Shown: piece after piece, positions 1-6,245 of the stretch
Numbering within the stretch: position 1 is the first letter of the stretch
Layout of the letters: each line of letters starts with the position of its first letter
Assembly (NCBI GenBank): GCA_945787595.1
Contig: CALZJV010000229.1
Span: 1-9,289 of the forward strand
Origin: an uncultured Desulfobacterales bacterium
GTDB taxonomy: Bacteria > Desulfobacterota > Desulfobacteria > Desulfobacterales > JAFDCJ01
Length of the DNA stretch: 9,289 nucleotides
Reading direction: 5' to 3'
Program-made: the position numbers and the translations under genes
The notes under the pieces: generated by a model
Databases searched by the model: none
Told to the model about the DNA's origin: nothing
Seen by the model: the letters and a program-made list of their open reading frames with translations, nothing else

Positions 1-288
1 GAACCCGATGAGAAGATCGGCCTTTTCGCGACGGATCATTTCGACACAATCCGCCACAATCTCATAAGGTGGATCGGCCTCAACATCACCAAAAACGGCG
101 TATTTGATATCGGCTTTTTCTAAAATATCCTGTGCTTTTTTAACCAACCCGGCTTCAATCAGGCCCTGATCGGTTACCATCAGCACCTTATTCGCTTTTA
201 GGACCTTGACTTCATCGGTTAATTGATTTAGCGCCCCAGGGCCCATCACAATCCTGGGAATCGTTCTGAATAATGTTATGCGACTCAT
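1..288 (-). CDS. Iron-containing (type III) alcohol dehydrogenase, N-terminal part
   Basis: Partial gene: the first 96 codons are present and the rest lies beyond base 1. Translation from the ATG at 288 gives the start of an Fe-ADH fold. There is a GPGAL segment at residues 16-20, a nucleotide-binding beta strand ending in MVTDQGL (37-43), the VFGDVEADP stretch (65-73) that in this family precedes the cofactor site, and ADLLIGF at the cut edge, where the family continues into its GGGS motif. The metal-binding histidines would lie outside the window. The start is supported by a strong GGAGG ribosome site about six bases upstream. Family members oxidise or reduce alcohols, lactaldehyde, 1,3-propanediol or hydroxy acids with NAD(P); the substrate cannot be read here. 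The gene lies 170 bases downstream of livF on the same strand and may be a last operon member or have its own promoter. Family call is firm, substrate unknown. Confidence 0.9.
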   Translation of the reverse strand, partial: MSRITLFRTIPRIVMGPGALNQLTDEVKVLKANKVLMVTDQGLIEAGLVKKAQDILEKADIKYAVFGDVEADPPYEIVADCVEMIRREKADLLIGF

Positions 289-323
289 TTTTCCTCCTAA
301 AGTATTTGTTGATAAGTTTACTA

Positions 324-371
324 AGTTGATTGGTTGAATCAGTCAACTCAATGAACTCAATCAACTCAACT
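324..371. repeat. AACTCAAT short tandem repeat with inverted partner
   Basis: Three copies of a 9-base unit, AACTCAAT plus one variable base, run from 345 to 371 (the third copy ends in AAC). On the left, AGTTGATTG at 324-332 is the exact reverse complement of CAATCAACT at 358-366, so the segment can also fold as a 9-bp stem. It sits between livF and the alcohol dehydrogenase, in a gap with no gene. It could be a transcript-processing or attenuating structure, or simply a low-complexity intergenic repeat. There is no T-run typical of a terminator. No other clear feature is seen in 289-458 apart from the dehydrogenase ribosome site. Confidence 0.6.
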
Positions 372-458
372 CACCCAATAAATTGCAACCCGGTTAGATA
401 TGATATCCATTTAATCGGCCTAATTAATTCAGCAGGCTGGCATGACGCCGATAAGCGC

Positions 459-1169
459 CTATTTCCCCACCAAAATCATGAGTTCTTCATTTTCGAGTAT
501 TTCAGAGGGGTGCCCCTCAAATAACATCTCACCGCGATCGATGATGTATGTTCTTTCCGCAACGTGAGACGCATTGTGAACATTAGATTCCGCCAAGAGG
601 ATCGAGACACCCAGATCCTTGCGGATGTTTTCCATAGCTTCACTGAAGGCATTTACCACCAGCGGAGATAGTCCTTCAAAAGATTCATCCAACAAAACTA
701 AAGATGGGCTGAGCGCCAAGGCCCTCGAAATTGAGACCATTTTCTTTTCACCACCGCTTAGTGTGTCAGCTTTTCTTTTTATCAATTTTCTTACGGCAGG
801 AAATATATGAAATGCCTTTTCAAGGTCGAATGAGCCTGCCCTCTCTGTATTATTTGTGATCCACAGACCAATTCGAATATTTTCTTCGACGGTGAGTCCC
901 GGGAACAGCTTCGAGTCCTCAGGTGCATACGCAATGCCTGCCATGACACGCTCATGGGAGGATACGTGTGTAATATCCCTGTCCTGGAAAACAATACTGC
1001 CGGATTGGCTGGGATACAATCCTATAACATTTTTTAGTATGGAACTTTTACCGGCACCGTTGCGTCCTACAAGGCACACGATTTCACCGTCAGCCACGTT
1101 GAGCGAGCAGGATCTTAAAATGTTGGTAGACCCCATCCGGCATGCCAGATTTTTCACCTCTAGTGCCAT
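459..1169 (-). CDS. livF: Branched-chain amino acid-type ABC transporter, ATP-binding protein LivF
   Basis: Cytoplasmic ATPase of a HAAT-family importer, 236 residues, the usual LivF length. Visible motifs: Walker A GRNGAGKS (35-42), a Q-loop region reading YAPEDSKLFPGLTVEEN (81-97) with Glu in place of Gln as is normal for LivF, signature LSGGEKK (137-143), Walker B LVLLDE (157-162), and a switch region ILLAESN with Asn in place of His, again LivF-like. Oddities: Walker B continues LDES instead of the near-universal LDEP, and the D-loop region reads SFEGLSP rather than SLGLAP, so this is a divergent subgroup. The ATG is one base after the livG stop, with GGAGTG nine bases upstream inside the end of livG, so translation is probably coupled. 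It should pair with LivG to energise the LivH/LivM channel. The imported substrate is unknown. Confidence 0.95.
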   Translation of the reverse strand: MALEVKNLACRMGSTNILRSCSLNVADGEIVCLVGRNGAGKSSILKNVIGLYPSQSGSIVFQDRDITHVSSHERVMAGIAYAPEDSKLFPGLTVEENIRIGLWITNNTERAGSFDLEKAFHIFPAVRKLIKRKADTLSGGEKKMVSISRALALSPSLVLLDESFEGLSPLVVNAFSEAMENIRKDLGVSILLAESNVHNASHVAERTYIIDRGEMLFEGHPSEILENEELMILVGK

Positions 1170-1170
1170 T

Positions 1171-1914
1171 TTAATTTTTCACTCCGAATAAAATTTCTTT
1201 GACATTATTCTGTTCCATGATTTCCTCCGATTTTCCCTGGGCGATGATATTTCCCTCACTCAGCACCAGGACACGATCCGAGTAATCCGAAACAATGTCC
1301 ATGTCATGTTCTATGATCATGCAAGCCATCTTCTGTTTTCTAATCGCCGATATAATTGTATCCATGACCTTGAATTTATCACCCGTGGCGACCCCGCTGG
1401 TGGGTTCATCGAGCAAGAGAAATTTAGACTTCAGCGCAAAGGCCATGGCGGTGTCCAGAACTTTTTTATCCCCCTCGGACAGGTTCGGCGGCATCTCATG
1501 TTTTTGGGCTTCGATGCCGAATACGTGCAGAATCCCTTCAGCTTCCTGCGAAATATCCCTGTAATGATTCGCAGGCAGGATTCCTCTGTTTATCCTGTCA
1601 TATACCGAAAACAGACAAATTCTCACATTGTCCAAAACCGAGCTATCTTCAAACAAATTTGTAATCTGGAAGTTTCTCGCAATCCCGCTTTTTATGCGTC
1701 GGTAGGGCGAAGTCGATGTTATATCCTGTCCAAGAAACTCTATTTTGCCGGAAGTCGGAATGATATGGCCACTGATTAAATTCACCAACGTTGTTTTCCC
1801 GGCACCATTAGGTCCAACCAAAGCGACAATCTCATCATCCTTGACTTCAAAACTAGCGGAGTTAATGACTCTGCTCTTCCCGAAATCCTTGACTAAATCT
1901 TCTATTCTTAACAT
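1171..1914 (-). CDS. livG: Branched-chain amino acid-type ABC transporter, ATP-binding protein LivG
   Basis: Second ATPase of the importer, 247 residues. Motifs in order: Walker A GPNGAGKT (34-41), RNFQ Q-loop with Gln83 followed by TNLF, signature region LSEGDKK (145-151), Walker B FLLLDEP (165-171), D-loop beginning TSGVATGDK, and switch His203 in IIEHD. The Q-loop Gln and switch His separate it from LivF and make it the LivG-type partner. The signature is looser than LSGGQ, with Glu at the third position and Asp at the fifth; LivG proteins do vary here. Its ATG shares one base with the livM stop (TAATG), a typical translational-coupling arrangement. The C-terminus lacks the longer tail seen in some LivG proteins. 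Function in an organic-acid or amino-acid importer is secure as a class; ligand specificity is set by the binding protein. Confidence 0.95.
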   Translation of the reverse strand: MLRIEDLVKDFGKSRVINSASFEVKDDEIVALVGPNGAGKTTLVNLISGHIIPTSGKIEFLGQDITSTSPYRRIKSGIARNFQITNLFEDSSVLDNVRICLFSVYDRINRGILPANHYRDISQEAEGILHVFGIEAQKHEMPPNLSEGDKKVLDTAMAFALKSKFLLLDEPTSGVATGDKFKVMDTIISAIRKQKMACMIIEHDMDIVSDYSDRVLVLSEGNIIAQGKSEEIMEQNNVKEILFGVKN

Positions 1915-2912
1915 TACCCGACTCCAGTAGAATTTGCCTTTTTTATTCGAGCAAACAGCTTAGCAAAACCTCCGGCAACGCCTTCCGGCAGGAGAAGTAC
2001 GATCGCAATCAAGGTGGCGCCAATAATGAACATCCAATACTGCGTAATACTGATCGCATACAATTTCAAGTAAGTAAACAAAATCGAGCCGACTATCGGT
2101 CCGACGAAAACCATGAAACCTCCCAGAAGTGTCATGTAGACGATTTCTCCGGAAAACACCCATTCTGAAATTTCCGGAGTCACATGCCCATTTACAAAAC
2201 TCCACATGGCACCGCCCAAGCCCGTAAAAAGACCTGAAATGATAAAGGCATACCAGCGGTATCTCCTCACGCGGATACCAATCATCTCCGCTCTTACCTC
2301 GTTGTCTCGAATGGACTGCAGCGCCATGCCGAAAGGCGATTTGACAATTGCGTACATTAATATTGTGGCAGCCGTACAGGTGCACAACAGAAAATAGTAA
2401 TATCCCCCTGAAAGAAACTCAAAACGCTTAACACCATCATATGATTTGCCAAACATGATCGGCAAATCGATATGAATGCCATCCGATCCGCCAGTGAGAT
2501 CATATAGCTTTACCAGCAGCGCAAATAACACCATCGAGAGCGCCAGGGCCAAGATGGAGAAAAACACTCTAGTATGCCGAACACAAATAAACCCGAAAAT
2601 AGCCGAGATTATCAGAGAAGCTACCAGGGCCACCGGAATCAATATTTCAATGCGGTAAAGCTCGGGAAACCAGCGTCCCATCATGCCGACCGCATAGGCA
2701 CCTGTGGCAAACAAAGCCCCGTGTCCGAAGGAAAGCAGACCGGTATAGCGCAGGAGTAAATTAAAGCCCAGGCCCATGATGGCAAAGGTCAGTCCGGACT
2801 CAATCAGCATCAGTTGATAGACCGGCAAGATTTGGGGCAGGAACAACATGCAGATAAAAATGCCGGCATAGATGAAAATTGCAGGTCTTAAAACGAGATC
2901 TTTAAGGTTCAT
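1914..2912 (-). CDS. livM: Branched-chain amino acid-type ABC transporter permease LivM
   Basis: Inner-membrane channel subunit, 332 residues, strongly hydrophobic with about eight to ten membrane segments. Diagnostic stretches are GLLSFGHGALFATGAY (58-73), GGSDGI (141-146), the cytoplasmic coupling loop from SPFGMALQSIRD to EMIGI (192-213) that should contact the ATPases, and the C-terminal LLPEGVAG (307-314). These are family hallmarks of LivM (BPD_transp_2 type). The ATG follows the livH stop directly (TAAATG), with GGAGC as a possible ribosome site within the end of livH, and the stop overlaps livG by one base. The basic tail after residue 314 is presumably cytoplasmic. Nothing suggests loss of function. 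Confidence 0.95.
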   Translation of the reverse strand: MNLKDLVLRPAIFIYAGIFICMLFLPQILPVYQLMLIESGLTFAIMGLGFNLLLRYTGLLSFGHGALFATGAYAVGMMGRWFPELYRIEILIPVALVASLIISAIFGFICVRHTRVFFSILALALSMVLFALLVKLYDLTGGSDGIHIDLPIMFGKSYDGVKRFEFLSGGYYYFLLCTCTAATILMYAIVKSPFGMALQSIRDNEVRAEMIGIRVRRYRWYAFIISGLFTGLGGAMWSFVNGHVTPEISEWVFSGEIVYMTLLGGFMVFVGPIVGSILFTYLKLYAISITQYWMFIIGATLIAIVLLLPEGVAGGFAKLFARIKKANSTGVG

Positions 2913-3788
2913 TTACTTTGCTCCAAAAAGTCCTTCGGGTTTATAAACGAGAATTATTACCGCAATCAGAAAAAGCAACGGAAGTTCTATTTCGGGGAAA
3001 AAGACGATACCGATTGACCGTGTTTCGCCAACAATCAGAGCGCCGATGAGTGCGCCTTTAAGACTTCCCAGCCCCCCCAGAACCACAACGATAAACGCCA
3101 GAATTAACGGGTCCATACCGATGCCTAAAAGCGCCGGTGTGGTCGGTACCAGCAAAGCGCCGGCCAATCCGGCCAATGCTGCACCGATGCCAAAGGCCAG
3201 GGTATTCAGCCGTCCGATGCGGATGCCCATGGCCTGCGCCATTTCCCTGTCCATAGAAATCGCCCTGAGCATAATACCCAGGCGGGTCCTGGACATAATA
3301 ACCCAGACCCCTGCACCGGCAAGCAGGCTAATGAGAATGGCAAATAAAAAATAAAAGGGGTACAGATTCTCACCAATGCTGAGGGAGCCCATCACGCTAA
3401 AAGGTTTGGAAGCGTAATAGGCTGTCCCTCCCCAGATCATTTTAATCAGATCCTCTATCAGTAGAAGAGCTCCGAAAGTGATTAAAAGCTGATATTCCAA
3501 AGCTCTGCGGTACAAGGGCCTGATAATTGATATCTCCAGAACCAGCCCCATCAGACCGGAAATGCCCACTGCGGCCAGAAGCCCGATGAAAAAAATTACG
3601 ATCGGCGAATTGTCACCAAAGGAGCCGACTATCCAGGCGGCTACAAAGGCACCGATGGCAAATAAGGACCCATGGGCCAGGTTTAAAATCCCCATAACCC
3701 CCAAAATAATGCTCAATCCCAGAGAAGTTAGAAATAAAAAGGAGGCAAAATAAAGCCCGTTCAGGAGGTAAATTATCCAATTTTCCAT
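2913..3788 (-). CDS. livH: Branched-chain amino acid-type ABC transporter permease LivH
   Basis: Inner-membrane channel subunit that partners LivM; 291 residues from the chosen start. Motifs: the N-terminal LLNGLYFASFLFLTSLGL segment, GVMGILNLAHGSLFAIGAF (30-48), the coupling loop from SRTRLG to DREMAQAMGI (about 166-189), VLGGLGSLKGALIGA (about 236-250) and KPEGLFG (about 283-289) at the C-terminus. I chose the ATG at 3788 rather than the in-frame ATG at 3827. The inner start has AAGGA seven bases upstream and begins MENWIIYLLNG, as LivH proteins usually do. The outer start would add 13 polar residues encoded by the stem-loop described separately. It lies 57 bases downstream of the binding-protein gene and abuts livM with no gap. 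Confidence 0.93.
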   Translation of the reverse strand: MENWIIYLLNGLYFASFLFLTSLGLSIILGVMGILNLAHGSLFAIGAFVAAWIVGSFGDNSPIVIFFIGLLAAVGISGLMGLVLEISIIRPLYRRALEYQLLITFGALLLIEDLIKMIWGGTAYYASKPFSVMGSLSIGENLYPFYFLFAILISLLAGAGVWVIMSRTRLGIMLRAISMDREMAQAMGIRIGRLNTLAFGIGAALAGLAGALLVPTTPALLGIGMDPLILAFIVVVLGGLGSLKGALIGALIVGETRSIGIVFFPEIELPLLFLIAVIILVYKPEGLFGAK

Positions 3789-3801
3789 AAAGTGGTCCTT
3801 A

Positions 3802-3842
3802 TAATTAAGCTGGGATTTTCGGATCATCCCGGCCCTTAATTA
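3802..3842 (-). promoter_or_regulatory. Intercistronic stem-loop between binding-protein gene and livH
   Basis: Perfect 8-bp arms TAATTAAG (3802-3809) and CTTAATTA (3835-3842) enclose a second stem, GGGAT (3812-3816) with ATCCC (3826-3830), around a 9-base loop. No T-run follows, so it is unlikely to be a full terminator. Its place, immediately after the binding-protein stop and before livH, matches known intercistronic hairpins that protect the upstream message and keep binding protein in excess over permease. That role is inference; the fold is visible in the sequence. Confidence 0.65.
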
Positions 3843-3845
3843 CGA

Positions 3846-5192
3846 TTAGGCTTGCCAACCTTTAATCCAATCTTCGGTTCTGATACCAACCGGGGCGTTG
3901 ACCTGGTGCATGGGGAAAATAGCCATCCGTTCAGGATCCAGAATTGGGAATGCATGGCCCGCGACCTTTTTTGAGATGCCGACCAACACATCCTCACGTC
4001 CATTGTGATCCTCGCCGATGACAAGCGTTCCGGAAGGCGTCTCAATACTTAACCCGGAGGCAGCCTGGCTTATTTCCTCTTTCGACGGCCAACCGCCCGT
4101 CAAAGAACCTGCCTTTTCCACCGCGGCCTTATACGTGTAAATCGCCTGATAGGCATGGTAACAAGGATAAGTGGGATATTTATTGTATCGCTTGTGAAAA
4201 TCCTCAACGAACGATTTGTTCAGCGGCCATTTGTCCGCCGGCGGATAGAGGAAATAGTGTGTTCCGGCACAGCAGATAATCTGCCCTTCCGGATAATCCA
4301 TCCCAACTTCCTGTGGATAGGGCTCACCACGCGAATATGCCATGCGGGCCTTTTTAAACAACCCCATACCGATGGCCTGCTTGGTAAATGTAACCGCATC
4401 GCCTCCCCAGAGAGCTGAATGAATAATTTCCGCACCGGATCCAATAAGGGCGCTGATGTGAGCGGTATAATCAGTGGTATACAGCTTGGGCCACAATTTT
4501 TTGGTGACTTTCACCTCCGGCATCAGTTTCTTCATCGCCGTTTCAAAAATCCGCCAGCTATCCCGTCCCCAGGAATAATCAGGGTTGATGCCGGCAACTT
4601 TTTTTATGCCGGGAAAATATTGTTTAATATAGCGAACCAGGCCGATGTTATCGATCCCGAGATGGGCAGCGCTGCGAAATCCAAGACCATATTTGGGAAC
4701 TTTGTAAGGGGACTTGTTTCCTTCCATCAGAACATTGGTGCCGCAGTCATAGGCAATTATCAAACCGCCCAGCTCATCACTTAGAGGCAGTATTGCTTTA
4801 CAATCTCCGGAGGAGATGTATCCTAAAATCACATCGACTTTATCCTCCAGAATCAGTTTACGGGCCAGCTTCACCTGGGCATCTGCACCACCGGCCTCAT
4901 CATAGCTTTTCATTTCGATCTTGCGCCCCATGATGCCATCTTCTGCATTTATCTTGTCCACACATAGCTTGTAGGCATTATCCCCTGGTATCCCGAATGG
5001 AGCTGCCGCCGCTCCGGACAAGAAGCTGATAGTGGCCACTTTGATGGGTGTTTTCGGTATTGAACGTGTTTGCGCGGCGGTGGCCTTTCTAACTTTCACA
5101 GCAGATCCAACGAGTCCTGCCGCTCCCAATCCAATTCCGATTTTGCCTGCAGATTTGATAAAATCTCTTCGACCAACTTTGTTATCAGACAT
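3846..5192 (-). CDS. Tat-exported periplasmic substrate-binding protein of a branched-chain amino acid-type ABC transporter
   Basis: 448-residue type I periplasmic binding protein (Peripla_BP_6 / LivK-like), the specificity component of the adjacent importer. The N-terminus carries a twin-arginine signal, GRRDFIK (7-13), a hydrophobic stretch GIGLGAAGLVGSA, then a likely cleavage near KATAA. The mature protein starts with a typical first strand, IKVATISFLSG, followed by GDNAYKLCVDKINAEDGIMG and the VDVILGYISSGDCKAILPLSDE region that lines the ligand cleft in this family. I chose the ATG at 5192 because GGGGGT lies about seven bases upstream and because it places the twin arginines near the N-terminus. 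An in-frame TTG or upstream start (5225) has no ribosome site. Relatives bind amino acids, amides, urea, aromatic acids or other carboxylates, so the ligand cannot be assigned. It is the first gene of the operon and is followed by a stabilising hairpin. Confidence 0.93.
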   Translation of the reverse strand: MSDNKVGRRDFIKSAGKIGIGLGAAGLVGSAVKVRKATAAQTRSIPKTPIKVATISFLSGAAAAPFGIPGDNAYKLCVDKINAEDGIMGRKIEMKSYDEAGGADAQVKLARKLILEDKVDVILGYISSGDCKAILPLSDELGGLIIAYDCGTNVLMEGNKSPYKVPKYGLGFRSAAHLGIDNIGLVRYIKQYFPGIKKVAGINPDYSWGRDSWRIFETAMKKLMPEVKVTKKLWPKLYTTDYTAHISALIGSGAEIIHSALWGGDAVTFTKQAIGMGLFKKARMAYSRGEPYPQEVGMDYPEGQIICCAGTHYFLYPPADKWPLNKSFVEDFHKRYNKYPTYPCYHAYQAIYTYKAAVEKAGSLTGGWPSKEEISQAASGLSIETPSGTLVIGEDHNGREDVLVGISKKVAGHAFPILDPERMAIFPMHQVNAPVGIRTEDWIKGWQA

Positions 5193-5661
5193 GATGACCC
5201 CCTTTCGTTTGTGTGAACGTGTCAAATCGAAAATGCGATATCCTTGACCTGTTAACTCGCTTTTATTATTTCCTTATCACCTCCTATCCGATCGCGTTAC
5301 CTCACCGATTTAAGTTTTTTAACCTCCTGGTACTGTTTTTACTATTTCAAGCCAATAGCTCTCCAATTAATTTGATGTTTAGAAAAAACTATTGCAACTG
5401 TCAAGGCAATTGCTATTTTGGTTCATAAAGAACTCAAGTTTCTTATCCGAAAAAGAACAGACTGGTGAGAATTCAAAAAATGCTTTTTTCTCTTGACCAT
5501 CCGACAATCTCATCGTATTTAGATTCGCTAGATCTTTATCATCGACTCTCCGTTCAGGTCTCTTGCGCCGGCTCTACTTCATCGAGAACGCACCAGACAG
5601 CTGCTATGGCTGTTATATTCAAGCTGAGATATAAATTCTCACCAATTGTATGGGTAAGGTG
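5193..5661. other. Divergent intergenic region and operon leader
   Basis: There is no convincing gene in this 469-base stretch. The part nearest the binding protein is the presumed leader of the transport operon. On the minus strand it contains two purine-rich ribosome-site-like motifs, AGGAGGTGA (plus-strand 5277-5285) and AGGAGGTT (5321-5328), neither followed by a usable start codon. A weak inverted repeat, CTATT...AATAG, occupies 5343-5359. On the plus strand TTGACC at 5493-5498, 17 bases and TATTTA at 5516-5521 form a possible weak promoter pointing at the broken ABC gene. A GTG-started 65-codon frame (5465-5662) resembles nothing and has no ribosome site, so I do not call it. No clear riboswitch fold is seen. 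Confidence 0.5.
5376..5404 (-). promoter_or_regulatory. Candidate sigma70 promoter for the transport operon
   Basis: On the minus strand a perfect -35 hexamer TTGACA (5404-5399) is followed by exactly 17 bases and a weak -10, TAAACA (5381-5376, three of six consensus bases, with the key first TA and fourth A). Transcription would begin near 5369 and leave a leader of about 175 bases before the binding-protein ATG. A second TTGACA at 5225-5220 has no usable -10. This is a sequence-match candidate only. Confidence 0.35.
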
Positions 5662-5841
5662 ATGATCATCGAACTCAGCGCTTTGGAAGTGATCCTCAAT
5701 ACGGGTAAAGAAGCCCTGAAGGTATTGGACATTCCTCAGTGGGGTGTGAAAGAAGGGGATCGGGTGGCCATTTGGGGACCATCCGCATCCGGCAAATCCA
5801 CGTTACTAAATGTGCTCGCCGGGCTGCTTCCGGCCACGACC
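5662..5841 (+). pseudogene. Truncated ABC transporter ATPase, N-terminal fragment
   Basis: About 60 codons match the beginning of an ABC ATPase: MIIELSALEVIL, then LKVLDIPQWGVKEGDRVAIW, a Walker A GPSASGKST, and LLNVLAGLLPAT. The wording (IPxW..., GPSxSGKSTLLN, AGLLP) is nearest to the LolD/FtsE-like exporter ATPases. Homology stops near base 5841. The frame stays open to 6072, but that part has no Q-loop, LSGGQ signature or Walker B, and reads as unrelated residues. A working ATPase would need roughly 220 residues. The best start is the ATG at 5662 with AAGG eight bases upstream; the ATG at 5650 has no ribosome site. The gene has lost about three quarters of its length by deletion or replacement, and its transmembrane partner is absent. 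Confidence 0.8.
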
Positions 5842-5921
5842 AGTATTTTTATTTACCTCGCACAACCTAAACCTGTTGTTATGGGCCCCGACCGCAATTT
5901 AATCAGTATGTCTTTGTTTAG

Positions 5922-6065
5922 ATGCAACCACCCACCACATTCTACCGCCTCGATCCGGCTTCTTGTGTCGGTACGTTTCGAGTTGAACCTACGCCCGATG
6001 AGGGCCACATCTATCGTATGGAAGGTGGAAAGTTTGCATCTATATCCGGAAAGAACCGGCAATGA
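5922..6065 (+). pseudogene. Unrecognised coding-like fragment after the broken ABC gene
   Basis: In a frame different from the ABC fragment, the ATG at 5922 opens 47 codons ending in TGA at 6063-6065. The residues look like protein (FYRLDPASCVGTFRVEPT, then DEGHIYRMEGGKFASISG). The same frame continues upstream with more protein-like text but is cut by stops at 5868 (TAA) and 5919 (TAG). No ribosome site precedes the ATG. I read it as the tail of another decayed gene joined to the ABC remnant, but I do not recognise the family. It could also be a chance open frame. Confidence 0.3.
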
Positions 6066-6117
6066 CGGTTAATTGAATTTTTTTATTTCCGCTCGAAGAT
6101 CCATAGACAGTATAACG

Positions 6118-6157
6118 TTGGCCCTGAAAGAGAATAGTAAATGAAATGGGGGGCCAA
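6118..6157 (+). promoter_or_regulatory. Inverted repeat overlapping the small ORF start
   Basis: TTGGCCC (6118-6124) and GGGCCAA (6151-6157) are exact reverse complements separated by 26 bases that include the ATG of the small ORF at 6141. In RNA the stem would hold that start in its loop. A TATAAC -10-like hexamer lies just before it (6111-6116), without a good -35. A regulatory role for the cyclase transcript is possible but unproven. Confidence 0.35.
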
Positions 6158-6245
6158 GAAAGGAGGTGACAGCATTTATTACTTTTTTGATGCAATCGGG
6201 GTTTTTTTTGTCGGATTTTCTCAACTAAAAAGGAGGACAAAATGA
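6141..6245 (+). CDS. Possible 34-residue small membrane protein coupled to the cyclase gene
   Basis: An ATG at 6141, directly after an in-frame TAA, opens 34 codons ending in TGA at 6243-6245. That stop overlaps the cyclase ATG in the four-base ATGA arrangement typical of translational coupling. The product begins MKWGAKKGGDSI, has an aromatic and hydrophobic core YYFFDAIGVFFVGF (13-26) long enough to insert in or lie on a membrane, and ends with basic SQLKRRTK. Basic ends around a hydrophobic core are common for bacterial small membrane proteins. The ribosome site is modest (AAAGAG about eight bases upstream). Points against it: the phenylalanines come from T-runs, and the last codons are simply the cyclase ribosome site. 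It would explain the strong AAGGAGGTGA (6160-6169), which otherwise has no start codon, as lying within coding sequence. No known family is recognised. Confidence 0.4.
   Translation: MKWGAKKGGDSIYYFFDAIGVFFVGFSQLKRRTK

Noticed and set aside
345..371. CRISPR-like array
   Set aside because: Units are only 9 bases, contiguous, without spacers, and no cas gene is present.
330..524. 64-codon plus-strand open frame
   Set aside because: It translates the AACTCAAT repeat and the antisense of the livF end, and has no ribosome site or family resemblance.
3789..3827. Upstream ATG of livH at 3827
   Set aside because: It falls inside the intercistronic stem-loop with a poor ribosome site, and the added residues are not LivH-like.
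5193..5225. Upstream start for the binding protein at 5225
   Set aside because: It lacks a ribosome site and would push the twin-arginine motif further from the N-terminus; the ATG at 5192 has GGGGGT at good spacing.
5220..5225. Second minus-strand TTGACA as a promoter for the binding protein
   Set aside because: Seventeen bases downstream is GGGGGT, the ribosome site, with no -10.
5465..5662. GTG-started 65-codon frame ending in an ATGA overlap with the broken ABC gene
   Set aside because: No ribosome site, no recognisable family, and the downstream gene is itself a fragment; the overlap is likely chance.
5842..6072. C-terminal half of the 140-codon frame containing Walker A as part of a full ABC ATPase
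   Set aside because: No Q-loop, signature or Walker B appears in this or other frames, so the frame is open by chance after truncation.
6160..6169. AAGGAGGTGA as the ribosome site of a gene starting at ATG 6190
   Set aside because: The spacing is about 20 bases and the frame has only 12 codons before a stop; the 6141 frame explains the motif better.
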